Part shown: piece after piece, positions 26,259 through 33,509 of the stretch
How positions within the stretch are numbered: position 1 is the first letter of the stretch
Layout: each line of letters begins with the position of its first letter
Assembly: GCF_010560025.1 (NCBI RefSeq)
Contig: NZ_SAIY01000005.1
Span: 186,001-250,000, forward strand
Length of the DNA stretch: 64,000 nucleotides
Reading direction: 5' to 3'
From: Verrucosispora sioxanthis
GTDB taxonomy: Bacteria; Actinomycetota; Actinomycetes; Mycobacteriales; Micromonosporaceae
Notes under the pieces: model-generated
Told to the model about the DNA's origin: nothing
The model's database searches: none
What the model saw: the letters and a program-made list of their open reading frames with translations, nothing else
Program-made: the position numbers and the translations under genes

Positions 26259-28013
26259 GTGGCCGTCCATCCCCCCTTTGGCGAGAAGCGAGCGTCCTTG
26301 TCCGTTAAGCCTTTCCGGCAGGAGTCCCTGCCGGCACCTACTCCTGCCACCGTTACCGTCTTCGCCTCTTCGGCCAGCTGGGTCGAGTCCGACGCCGTCG
26401 ACCAGTGCCACCAGGTGGCCACCCTCGACGGCATGGTCCATGTCGCCGGCATGCCGGACCTGCACCCCGGCAAGGGTGCCCCTATCGGCGCCGCCATGAC
26501 CTCGACGGTGCTTTACCCGCACCTGATCGGCTCGGACATCGGCTGCGGCATCGCCGTCTTCCCGATCGCGCTGAAGCGGGTCGTGCCGGAGCGGCTCGCC
26601 GCCCGCTTTCCCGACCTGGACCGCCCGCTCGACCCGAATCGGGACGCCGACGACCCGGCCTGGTCCGTGCTGGACGGTAACGTCCCCGCCGGCTACCTCG
26701 ACGGTCTCGGTACCGTCGGGCGGGGCAACCACTTCGTCGAGCTGGCCCGCGTCGGCGAGATTCTCGACCCGGGCAACGCCGCGCGGCTCCAACTCGCCAC
26801 CGGCGACACCGTTCTCGTCGTGCACAGCGGGTCGCGCGGCCTCGGCGAGCGGATCCTGCGTGAGCACACTGAGCTGCGAGGCGCCGGTCCCGCCGACGAC
26901 CCGGCCGGGTACCTGGCCCGACACGACGACGCTGTGCGCTGGGGTTCGCTCAACCGGCGGCTGCTGGCCGCCCGGACCGCGATCGCGCTGGGCGCCAAGC
27001 CGACAGCACCGATCGTCGACCAGTGCCACAACCTGGTCGAGGTACGCGACGGGCACTACCTGCACCGCAAGGGCGCGGCCCCGGGCGACGGCCGAGACGT
27101 GCTCGTCGCCGGCACCCGCGGCACCCCGTCGTACCTGGTGGCCGCGCACGCGGGCGCGCAGGCCAACCACTCGGTGGCACACGGGGCGGGCCGCAAGATG
27201 TCCCGGGCCGACGCGCTGCGCCGGGGCCGGGCCAAGCACACGGTCGACGAGCTGCGCCGCACCCCGGTGGGTTCGCTGGTGGTCTGCGGCGATCGGCAGC
27301 TGCTGTTCGAGGAGGCCCCGACCGCGTACAAGCGAATCGAGCAGGTGATCGCCGACCTGGTCGGCCACGGGCTGGCGACCCCGGTGGCGACCACGGTCCC
27401 ACTGGTCACCTACAAAACGCCGGACGTGGGGCCGCGGCCCGCAGCGACCGGCGACCCGAGCGCCGGCAGGCCGAGCACCGGCGGCGGGGGCGGCGGTGAT
27501 CCCGCACCTGCTGCTGTCGGCGGGCCGCGGCCCGCAGGAGTGCGCATGGGCGCTGGCTCAGCTGCTGCGCCGACTGGACGCCGACGCCACCCAGCACGAT
27601 GTGGGCGTAGTACGGCTGGAAAGCGTCGCCGGCGACCGGCCCGGCACCTACCGGTCAGTCCTGATCCGGCTCACCGGCGCGGGTGCGGAGACGTTCGCCG
27701 CCGCCTGGACCGGGACGTTGTGCTGGCAGGCGCCCAGCCCCTACCGTGCCGGCCACGGCCGGAAAAACTGGTACGTCGCCTCCCGGCGCTGCGAGGTCGA
27801 CGCCGCGGTCAATCCGTTCACCGAGGCCGACGTGAAGGTGGTGGCCGTACGCACCGGCGGGCCCGGCGGCCAGCACCGCAACAAGGCCAGCACCGCAGTG
27901 CGGGCCACCCACCGCCCGACCGGCACCGTCGTGGTGGTCGACACCGAGCGGCAGTTCGGCCTCAACCGGAGCATCGCGCTGCGGCTACTGCGGCAACGGC
28001 TCGCGGCCGGTGA
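26259..28013 (+). CDS. rtcB: RtcB-type RNA ligase, 3' reading frame anomalous
   Basis: RtcB seals RNA ends carrying 2',3'-cyclic phosphate or 3'-phosphate using GTP and Mn2+. The conserved part has VAGMPDLHPGKG, GSDIGCG (metal Cys), GRGNHFVEL, HSGSRGLG and the HGAGRKMSR motif with the guanylated His. Family similarity ends near 27425 (PLVTYKT). The frame then runs on without a stop to 28013, across most of prfH and in a different phase. In the -1 phase there is a TGA at 27497-27499 that overlaps the prfH GTG, as expected for a coupled pair, so a one-base indel after 27420 is likely. Start GTG 26259 is the first available; TTG 26298 is an alternative. Confidence 0.85.
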   Translation: MAVHPPFGEKRASLSVKPFRQESLPAPTPATVTVFASSASWVESDAVDQCHQVATLDGMVHVAGMPDLHPGKGAPIGAAMTSTVLYPHLIGSDIGCGIAVFPIALKRVVPERLAARFPDLDRPLDPNRDADDPAWSVLDGNVPAGYLDGLGTVGRGNHFVELARVGEILDPGNAARLQLATGDTVLVVHSGSRGLGERILREHTELRGAGPADDPAGYLARHDDAVRWGSLNRRLLAARTAIALGAKPTAPIVDQCHNLVEVRDGHYLHRKGAAPGDGRDVLVAGTRGTPSYLVAAHAGAQANHSVAHGAGRKMSRADALRRGRAKHTVDELRRTPVGSLVVCGDRQLLFEEAPTAYKRIEQVIADLVGHGLATPVATTVPLVTYKTPDVGPRPAATGDPSAGRPSTGGGGGGDPAPAAVGGPRPAGVRMGAGSAAAPTGRRRHPARCGRSTAGKRRRRPARHLPVSPDPAHRRGCGDVRRRLDRDVVLAGAQPLPCRPRPEKLVRRLPALRGRRRGQSVHRGRREGGGRTHRRARRPAPQQGQHRSAGHPPPDRHRRGGRHRAAVRPQPEHRAAATAATARGR

Positions 28014-28104
28014 CGAGGCGGCCGGGCGGGCGGTCGTTGCCGCCCGGTGGCGCGTCCACGACGAGCTGGTCCGCGGCGATCCCGTGCGCATCGAACGCCC
28101 CTGA
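27496..28104 (+). CDS. prfH: Peptide chain release factor homologue PrfH (RF-H)
   Basis: A 202-residue class I release-factor-like protein with the GGQ motif in RTGGPGGQHRNKAST (about residues 114-128). It lacks the codon-recognition domain of RF1/RF2. PrfH is encoded beside RtcB in many bacteria and releases the peptide from ribosomes with damaged decoding centres so that RtcB can reseal the 16S rRNA. The GTG start at 27496 overlaps a TGA in the phase where rtcB would be expected to end. The gene overlaps the run-on rtcB frame for over 500 bases, which is abnormal. Confidence 0.9.
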   Translation: MIPHLLLSAGRGPQECAWALAQLLRRLDADATQHDVGVVRLESVAGDRPGTYRSVLIRLTGAGAETFAAAWTGTLCWQAPSPYRAGHGRKNWYVASRRCEVDAAVNPFTEADVKVVAVRTGGPGGQHRNKASTAVRATHRPTGTVVVVDTERQFGLNRSIALRLLRQRLAAGDEAAGRAVVAARWRVHDELVRGDPVRIERP

Positions 28105-28139
28105 CCGCCCTTCGCGCCTCCGCCCACGGGTCGACACAC

Positions 28140-28158
28140 AGAGGCGTCCTGAGCCTCT
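28140..28158 (+). terminator. Possible terminator hairpin after prfH
   Basis: Six-base perfect stem AGAGGC/GCCTCT with a 7-base loop, 36 bases after the prfH stop. No U tract follows; actinobacterial terminators often lack one. A competing stem (GCCTC/GAGGC) overlaps it. Confidence 0.35.
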
Positions 28159-28376
28159 CCCGAGTTGAGGCAACGCGCGTCGCTCTCACTGTCATCGCCA
28201 CCACCCTCCGTAACCCGCTCCAGGAACACCCCGTTACCTTTTTGATCGTCCCCAGCCTGGGACCCTCGGTCGCCCAGCCCGGTATGACTTAAGACCAACA
28301 GCAGCACTGACCGCCAGGCCGGGCCGCGCTGAGACGACACCCACTGCGGACGTCCGCGTCCCCGACGCGGTGAAGG

Positions 28377-28829
28377 TCAGCCGATGACGGACCGGTCGAG
28401 GTGGTAGTGGTGCCACCAGTCCGGGCGGTAGGTGCGGATGACACCGTCGGTGCGGGTCAGCAGAAGGTAGTTGCCGTCCTGCACCAACGCCGCGTCCTCG
28501 TGACGGCCGGCGAGGACTCTCTTGACTGCCGCCACCATGTTGGGGATCCCCTTTTCGGCGATGTCGTCGGCGCGCATGGAGAAGGTGACGGACACGTACG
28601 TCGCGGGTTCCCATTCCCACCGGGCCTCGTCGTCGGTTTCGGCTTCCCAGTAGCCGTTCGTTCCGGCGCGGACGGTGATGGCGTAGCCGCGTTGGTCGTA
28701 CAGGCGGGCGGAGAGCAGGGCAGGGTTCGAGGTGGGGCGTGGGACTTCGCCGGGGTCGGCAGCGGTCAGGGCAGCTACCTCGGCGACGGGCGGGTCACCG
28801 GCCAGGACCAGGCGGAACTCCACGGCCAT
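28377..28829 (-). CDS. SitI3-like immunity protein
   Basis: A 150-residue soluble protein with EFRLVLAGD at the N-terminus and the pattern YDQRGYAITVRAGTNGYW, WEWEPATYVSVTF and NMVAAVKRVL, which I associate with actinobacterial SitI3-family proteins. SitI3 was first named as the immunity protein of a myxobacterial polymorphic toxin. The gene lies 13 bases after the nuclease toxin gene, the normal toxin-immunity order, so it probably neutralises that toxin. No signal peptide is seen, consistent with cytoplasmic protection. Confidence 0.75.
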   Translation of the reverse strand: MAVEFRLVLAGDPPVAEVAALTAADPGEVPRPTSNPALLSARLYDQRGYAITVRAGTNGYWEAETDDEARWEWEPATYVSVTFSMRADDIAEKGIPNMVAAVKRVLAGRHEDAALVQDGNYLLLTRTDGVIRTYRPDWWHHYHLDRSVIG

Positions 28830-28842
28830 CAGGGGCGCCCTC

Positions 28843-29430
28843 TCAGTCTCGCCGGACGATCTGACGGATCGTACCGTCGCGGGTGACCACCGCCAGTTCC
28901 TTCAGCCCATCGATCGGCCACTGGTCGAACTGAACCCGTAACGCCACCACGTCACCTTCCCAATCCTTGAGGTTGAGCACCACCCGCTGGGTCTGCTCAT
29001 CGTCGATCTTCTCCCGGACCTGGCTCCACACGTTGCGCACCGACGTTCGGGCCTGCGGCGAGTAGCAGTCGAAGACGTGCCCTTCGATCAGATAGTCCGG
29101 GTCCTTGTCCGGGCTACCACGGTCACCGGTCCGGTCACGGGCGTCGCCGACCTGCTGTCCCGTGGGATTCTGATGCACCCGGTAACCCTTGCCGGCGACG
29201 GTGTCGGCGCACTCGTTCTCCAACTCCAAAGCACGTCGGCTGCTGTCGTCGATCCTGGCGCCGACTCGGGTCCGCGGACCCGTCGGCGTGCCGTTCTCGA
29301 CCCCCGTGGCTCTTCTCCCCCACGCCGGAAGGTCGTCCTGTTGCTGCTCGGACACGACGCGAGGCGTGTCGCCGCGGGTCATGGGCGCAGGGCTGGCCGG
29401 CGTGGGAAGACCAGCCCCGATCAGTTTCCC
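28843..29430 (-). CDS. CdiA C-terminal (tRNase-type) toxin domain, read by -1 frameshift from the upstream helical protein
   Basis: The frame encodes a Pro-rich linker and then a nuclease domain with ADTVAGKGYRVHQNP, PDYLIEGHVFDCY and RVVLNLKDW, the pattern of the CdiA_C tRNA-nuclease fold found at the tip of contact-dependent inhibition and other polymorphic toxins. No good start codon exists: a TTG at 29493 and an ATG at 29382 without ribosome site are the only options. Position 29430 is the first base of GGGAAAC, where a -1 slip would join the upstream helical protein to this frame, giving a fusion of about 369 residues. The immunity gene follows 13 bases downstream. Independent initiation at 29382 cannot be excluded. 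Confidence 0.75.
   Translation of the reverse strand, partial: GKLIGAGLPTPASPAPMTRGDTPRVVSEQQQDDLPAWGRRATGVENGTPTGPRTRVGARIDDSSRRALELENECADTVAGKGYRVHQNPTGQQVGDARDRTGDRGSPDKDPDYLIEGHVFDCYSPQARTSVRNVWSQVREKIDDEQTQRVVLNLKDWEGDVVALRVQFDQWPIDGLKELAVVTRDGTIRQIVRRD
29390..29430 (-). promoter_or_regulatory. Predicted programmed -1 ribosomal frameshift signal
   Basis: Slippery heptamer G GGA AAC (29430-29424) is in the zero frame and directly precedes the TGA stop of the helical gene. After a 6-base spacer comes a 9-bp stem, GGGCTGGTC (29417-29409) with GGCCAGCCC (29398-29390), one G-T wobble, and a 10-base loop. The loop end CGCC (29402-29399) could pair with GGCG (29373-29370) as a pseudoknot. The -1 frame enters the toxin. 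Confidence 0.65.
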
Positions 29431-29951
29431 GACGACCCCAATCCCCGCGCCTGCCCGATCGCCGCTTCCGCAGCCTGCTGCACCGCGCCACAACGCTGCA
29501 CCACCAGCACCAGGACCTGCTTCACGCCGTCAAGAGACTGCAGAAGCGGGCCCGGCTGCCCGCCCCGCAGCACCGTACCGACGAGTTGCCGGGCCTGATC
29601 GACATGACCGATCGTCGCAGCTGTGGCTTCACGGGCACCAGCGATCGCCTGCTGCACCTGCGCCAACCCGGAGAGGGTCTCCTGCGGAGTGGCAGCCTCC
29701 CGAGGCACACTCGCGGCAGCGGTAGCCGCCTCACCCACCGTCCCAGCGGCCCCACCCAGCCCCGCCTGAACAGCGGAAATCGAGGCACGAACCCGCGCCA
29801 TCCCCGCCGCGACCGCCGCGAACCCCGCACCCACAGCCCGGGCAGCGACCTGCTGAACCTGATGATCAGCCGCCGCAGTGAGACTCCGCGCCCGCTCCAA
29901 ACCCGCAGTCACCGCCCGCAACTCGCCAGAGATCTCCTCCACACTCGACAC
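29421..29951 (-). CDS. Helical Ala-rich N-terminal protein of the toxin locus (DUF6244-like)
   Basis: A 176-residue protein beginning GTG TCG AGT GTG, almost entirely helical, with heptad-like Ala, Val and Gln repeats (AADHQVQQVAARAVG, SGLAQVQQAIAGA). It resembles the short DUF6244/WXG-like proteins that precede toxin or secretion genes in Micromonospora relatives; that family link is from memory and moderate. No signal peptide or membrane segment. It ends GSSGN-stop at a slippery heptamer, after which the toxin frame continues in -1. It is therefore probably both a free product and the trafficking domain of the toxin. Confidence 0.7.
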   Translation of the reverse strand: MSSVEEISGELRAVTAGLERARSLTAAADHQVQQVAARAVGAGFAAVAAGMARVRASISAVQAGLGGAAGTVGEAATAAASVPREAATPQETLSGLAQVQQAIAGAREATAATIGHVDQARQLVGTVLRGGQPGPLLQSLDGVKQVLVLVVQRCGAVQQAAEAAIGQARGLGSSGN

Positions 29952-30112
29952 GAATCAACCACCCCGACCGAGAACCGACTCCGAACCCAGCAACCTACCC
30001 GGCAACACCACTCCCGGCGATACACCGCCATCGAACTACAGGCCTTCTTGCAGCCGGGCCTCTGGCCATTACGAACTACTGGCCTCATGGCAGTAATTGT
30101 GATAATTGGTAC

Positions 30113-30316
30113 GGATCGAACCCGGGTGGACCACTCTGGGATCGAACCCGGGTGGACCACTCTGGGATCGAACCCGGGTGGACCACTCTGGGATCGAACC
30201 CGGGTGGACCACTCTGGGATCGAACCCGGGTGGACCACTCTGGGATCGAACCCGGGTGGACCACTCTGGGATCGAACCCGGGTGGACCACTCTGGGATCG
30301 AACCCGGGTGGACCAT
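30113..30316. repeat. 26-bp tandem repeat array (about 8 copies)
   Basis: The core GATCGAACCCGGGTGGACCA recurs every 26 bases; seven copies are followed by CTCTGG exactly and the eighth diverges at CCATACTTGG. Each unit holds the palindrome GTGG-A-CCAC and CCCGGG. Read on the minus strand it includes CGGGTTCGATCCC, similar to a tRNA T-arm, with GTCCACC nearby. There are no spacers, so it is not a CRISPR array. As 26 is not a multiple of 3, all frames give repetitive but meaningless peptides. Confidence 0.9.
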
Positions 30317-30394
30317 ACTTGGCAGAAACCGAACCACATTCCCGCAGCTCACGGGCCTGCAGTCGCCGTCGCGCCGGTTCGTCGTCGCGCTCGG

Positions 30395-30540
30395 CTAACC
30401 GGATGACGGGACTCTCGTAGGGACAAGCCAGGACTGCCGCCTACTCCACGACGACGATCGACCCGGCCGCTTCGGCGCTGGCAGCAACGGCTCCAGGCCC
30501 GCCCACTGCCCGTTGTTGGCGTTGTCGACGCCGGCTCCAC
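30395..30540 (-). pseudogene. IS5-type transposase N-terminal remnant
   Basis: The minus-strand frame contains NNGQWAGLEPLLPAPKRPGR followed by SWSRRQ, which matches the N-terminal pattern QWARLEPLLP..KRPGRPP.W..RQ of IS5-family DDE transposases. It degenerates within 50 residues and lacks all DDE residues. It marks a former insertion between the repeat array and the low-GC operon. The rest of the interval 30317-30860 has no recognisable gene. Confidence 0.65.
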
Positions 30541-30860
30541 CTTGGCTCCGGCACACCATTTTGGGCCGATACTCCAGCGTCACTGGGGCTGTCTGTGCTG
30601 ATAGTGGGATCGGCGGTCTAGGTGGCAGCAGCAGTCGATCTCAGCCCGGAGTTTGTCCGACACGATCCACGGAGGCTACTCGCTCCTCCTCCCGTTCAGA
30701 CAGAACCATCCTCACCCCCCGAAGACACGCCCACCAGCAATTCATGAGGAGCTCTTGGCACCAGCCAACCGGAGAACCGCTCCGTCCAGACCCAACGACT
30801 GCAGCAACGGCGCTCGTGCCAGTCGCACGCGAAGGTAAACAAAGCGCCGATTGCTCGTTC

Positions 30861-32582
30861 TTACCAGTCGTCGTCAACATCGAGTACGCGAGCCACTCGT
30901 TCCCGCGACATCAGCTGTTTGCCTGCATTAACGATCTGGTCGAGAAATTCAAGTTCGTCGCAGTGGACTGTCCTCGCGAAGTCGGGACCATAACGCGAGG
31001 AGAGAGCGAGTCGCATCTCGTCGTTTAGCGCAGCGGTAAGAGCCAGGTCCCGACGCTCGCCGTAGATGCTCTCGATGGCTGATTCTGCGGCCTCGCGGCC
31101 CTTTGCGGCAATATCTAATTCCGCCGACCCACACGTCGCCTGCTCATAGTCCTCGGTAAATCTACCTGTATGCACCAGACTATCGCGGTTAATTTCTGCG
31201 TATGGCGAACCCGTTACAGGGACAAAACTAGCGATTGTCACTGAGTGAAGAGCCGGCTCCGATAGAATGAACCGCACCGTCCGCTCCTCCGCCTCGGCCG
31301 AGGAGCCGGGATAGCCAAACAAGGTGTATACATAGACGTGAACTCCAGCTCGCGCGCAATTGCTGAAGATCTCCGAGTAGTGTCTCACCTGGTTAATGCG
31401 CTTGCCCATCGATGCTATCGCCGCTTCGTCAGCAGACTCCAATCCAAAGTAGGCTTGGCGACAGCCAGCCGCGCCCAACTCCGATACAAATGCCTCGTTG
31501 CGGAAACGGGCTTCCGCTATAGCGTAGACCTCAAATTCAATCCCCATCTCTTTTAGGCGCGGGAGCATGCTCCGGATCAGGTCCGGAGGTATCGCCTCAT
31601 CAACAAATCGGAAATAACGTACGCCGTATTTTGAAACAAGCGATGATATCTCGTCACAGACCGCACTAGCGGCTCGGGTGCGAAAACGCGGGTCCCACGA
31701 CTCATGTATAGTGCAAAATTTGCAGCGCCCCCAGTAACACTTGCGACTTGCCAGTACTGGCAATATCGGAACGAGTGAGACGTAATTTTCGACTTGATAG
31801 TCTGAGTACTCACCATCTCCCGTTTCATCAATAGCAGTCACGGCATTCGTGACGAACGGCGCCACCATCACCGCGCCGCCCGCCGAACTCTTCGTAACGA
31901 TACGGTCATCACTTCGAGTAAGAGGTCGCCCGTTCTCCACGGAGTCGAGGATCGCCAACAGCGGCTCTTCACCTTCTCGACGTACAAGATAATCCCAGAC
32001 ATCGCCAAAGGCGCCTTCAACGATAGGGTAAAGACGCGACAGAAGGGAGCCGCCCCAAACGACAACTGCATCGGGAAAGTGACGCTTCACCAAGGTCGCT
32101 AGCCTAAAAGCAGGAAGGATTTGATCCTCTACACTCAAGTTTATTCCAACCGCCCGTCCCTCGAGCGAATTTAGCAGCCTATCAAAAAGCCCATCAAATG
32201 GCGTCGATCCAACATCCATGAACTCCCTGATTTGCTGGATATCTCTGCGATCGTACGGCGTACCTAGGCTGCGCAGCGTGAGAGCATAGCCCGGGTTTAC
32301 CACTGCCCACGATTTGAAGCACGCCTTTAGCCAGCGATCAAACTCAAACGCCACTTTTATCCCGGCTGCGGCATCGGGCGCGCTGTGGAGTCTTTTCCGA
32401 AACCGAGCAAGATCCGGACCCAACGACGAACCTATGACCAAATCCCTGAAGAACTCGATGTTCAAATCGTGGCAGGTCACACTGTGCTGGGAGTGCCTCG
32501 TGATATAGCCCTTGAGAAGCGGAAGCGCGCTATGCGGCATAGCCGGATCGTGTGCGGGAGGAAAAACTAGATCTATATGCAT
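30861..32582 (-). CDS. B12-binding-type radical SAM enzyme
   Basis: A 573-residue protein, last gene of the low-GC operon. The N-terminal 220 residues resemble a cobalamin-binding Rossmann-like domain (MHIDLVFPPAH; VVVWGGSLLSR), although the canonical DxHxxG is not clear. The radical SAM core has the cysteine motif CYWGRCKFC (about residues 281-289), spaced CX4CX2C as in several B12 radical SAM groups, then RYFRFVDEAI and GLESADE, typical of the barrel. Such enzymes make difficult methylations or rearrangements in natural product and cofactor pathways. ATG 32582 is 3 bases after the upstream stop. The substrate is unknown. Confidence 0.85.
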   Translation of the reverse strand: MHIDLVFPPAHDPAMPHSALPLLKGYITRHSQHSVTCHDLNIEFFRDLVIGSSLGPDLARFRKRLHSAPDAAAGIKVAFEFDRWLKACFKSWAVVNPGYALTLRSLGTPYDRRDIQQIREFMDVGSTPFDGLFDRLLNSLEGRAVGINLSVEDQILPAFRLATLVKRHFPDAVVVWGGSLLSRLYPIVEGAFGDVWDYLVRREGEEPLLAILDSVENGRPLTRSDDRIVTKSSAGGAVMVAPFVTNAVTAIDETGDGEYSDYQVENYVSLVPILPVLASRKCYWGRCKFCTIHESWDPRFRTRAASAVCDEISSLVSKYGVRYFRFVDEAIPPDLIRSMLPRLKEMGIEFEVYAIAEARFRNEAFVSELGAAGCRQAYFGLESADEAAIASMGKRINQVRHYSEIFSNCARAGVHVYVYTLFGYPGSSAEAEERTVRFILSEPALHSVTIASFVPVTGSPYAEINRDSLVHTGRFTEDYEQATCGSAELDIAAKGREAAESAIESIYGERRDLALTAALNDEMRLALSSRYGPDFARTVHCDELEFLDQIVNAGKQLMSRERVARVLDVDDDW

Positions 32583-32585
32583 TCG

Positions 32586-33500
32586 TCACCACTCTGCCAA
32601 TTGGGTAGTCGACGGAATGTTTCGCAGAATCTCGACTTGCTCCAGCACTTTCCGACCGAACTCGGTGCGGGTTGAGGACCGAAGGTAAGCACGATTTAGA
32701 AGCTCCGTGGCTCCAGCACCTGGATCCATGAAGAAGTTGATACCCCAAAATGCCTCGTCATCCGCTATAATGCAGTGCAGAACCGGGCCGATCCGAGTCT
32801 CATAGTATTTAAAACGACAGGCGACATCAGGCTTCAGAGAACCATCACGAAGGCGCTCCTGCACAACCTCTACCATGACATCGCGATAGTGCTGTTGCTC
32901 ACGACGCATCACGACGCTATTTCCCAGAGTAAGCATCTTTGACATGCTTTGATAGGTCTGCTCTTCGGCATCACAAGCGACGGCTAACACGTGAACTTCC
33001 AAGCTGGCGTGACGTTGTAGCTGACGAAAGGCTGCCTCCAGAAACCCCACGGCGAGTGCACGCGAGTTTCGCCACGTAACAATGTACAGACGTCGGCTCA
33101 CTCGTCGAATGGCGTCGTCCGCAAACGCGTCTGTCCAATACCCGTCACGTAGAAGCTGTGCTCCCGGAATACCTTCGTCAGCAGACACTTCCGGGACTAA
33201 TATTCTGGTTGCCGCATCAAGCTCGGCACTGAGGCGTAGGAGGTCTGCCTTTACGATCTCCTGCTGCCTCGGAGTTGCCGTGCCATCGAGCGTTTCAGCG
33301 TCGGCAGCAAGGGCACTATTGAGATCCTGCAGCCGCAAGGCTTTCGACAACAGTTCGCGCTCAGATTTTCGCGCCCTTGCGATGCGTTGCACTCTTAGCA
33401 AAGTAGCGATGGCGACAGCTGCGCTGATTATGCCGAGAAGATCGGCGGCCCGATTTATGCCCGACCAATAGCCCTCAGACGCAGCTGCGCCAAACATCAT
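32586..33500 (-). CDS. Membrane-anchored protein of unknown function
   Basis: A 304-residue protein. ATG 33500 has AGG seven bases upstream (AGGTGA). One membrane helix lies at about residues 17-38 (LLGIISAAVAIATLL), followed by a basic stretch (RVQRIARARKSER) that should stay in the cytoplasm, and a helical linker. The C-terminal domain of some 180 residues has strands such as RLYIVTWRNSRALA, LEVHVLAVACDAEE and GPVLHCIIADDEAFWGINFF. I do not recognise the family; the fold could resemble phospholipase D-like or nucleotide-sensing domains but no catalytic motif is visible. Its place inside a metabolic operon suggests sensing, resistance or membrane recruitment. Confidence 0.75.
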   Translation of the reverse strand: MMFGAAASEGYWSGINRAADLLGIISAAVAIATLLRVQRIARARKSERELLSKALRLQDLNSALAADAETLDGTATPRQQEIVKADLLRLSAELDAATRILVPEVSADEGIPGAQLLRDGYWTDAFADDAIRRVSRRLYIVTWRNSRALAVGFLEAAFRQLQRHASLEVHVLAVACDAEEQTYQSMSKMLTLGNSVVMRREQQHYRDVMVEVVQERLRDGSLKPDVACRFKYYETRIGPVLHCIIADDEAFWGINFFMDPGAGATELLNRAYLRSSTRTEFGRKVLEQVEILRNIPSTTQLAEW

Positions 33501-33509
33501 CACGTCACC

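Noticed and set aside
26109..27368. Long minus-strand frame opposite rtcB
   Set aside because: Low-complexity shadow of the GC-rich rtcB sequence; rtcB motifs are on the plus strand.
27410..27500. Programmed -1 frameshift in rtcB
   Set aside because: CAAAACG and CGGGGGC do not fit X XXY YYZ in the rtcB phase, and no clear downstream stem was found.
30113..30316. CRISPR array
   Set aside because: The 26-bp units abut without spacers and no cas genes are nearby.
30113..30316. Functional tRNA genes on the minus strand
   Set aside because: Only a T-arm-like segment recurs; there is no anticodon arm and the T-stem does not pair fully.
30069..30352. Repetitive proteins on both strands of the array
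   Set aside because: All six frames are open only because the 26-bp unit lacks stops; peptides cycle with the DNA and have no start context.
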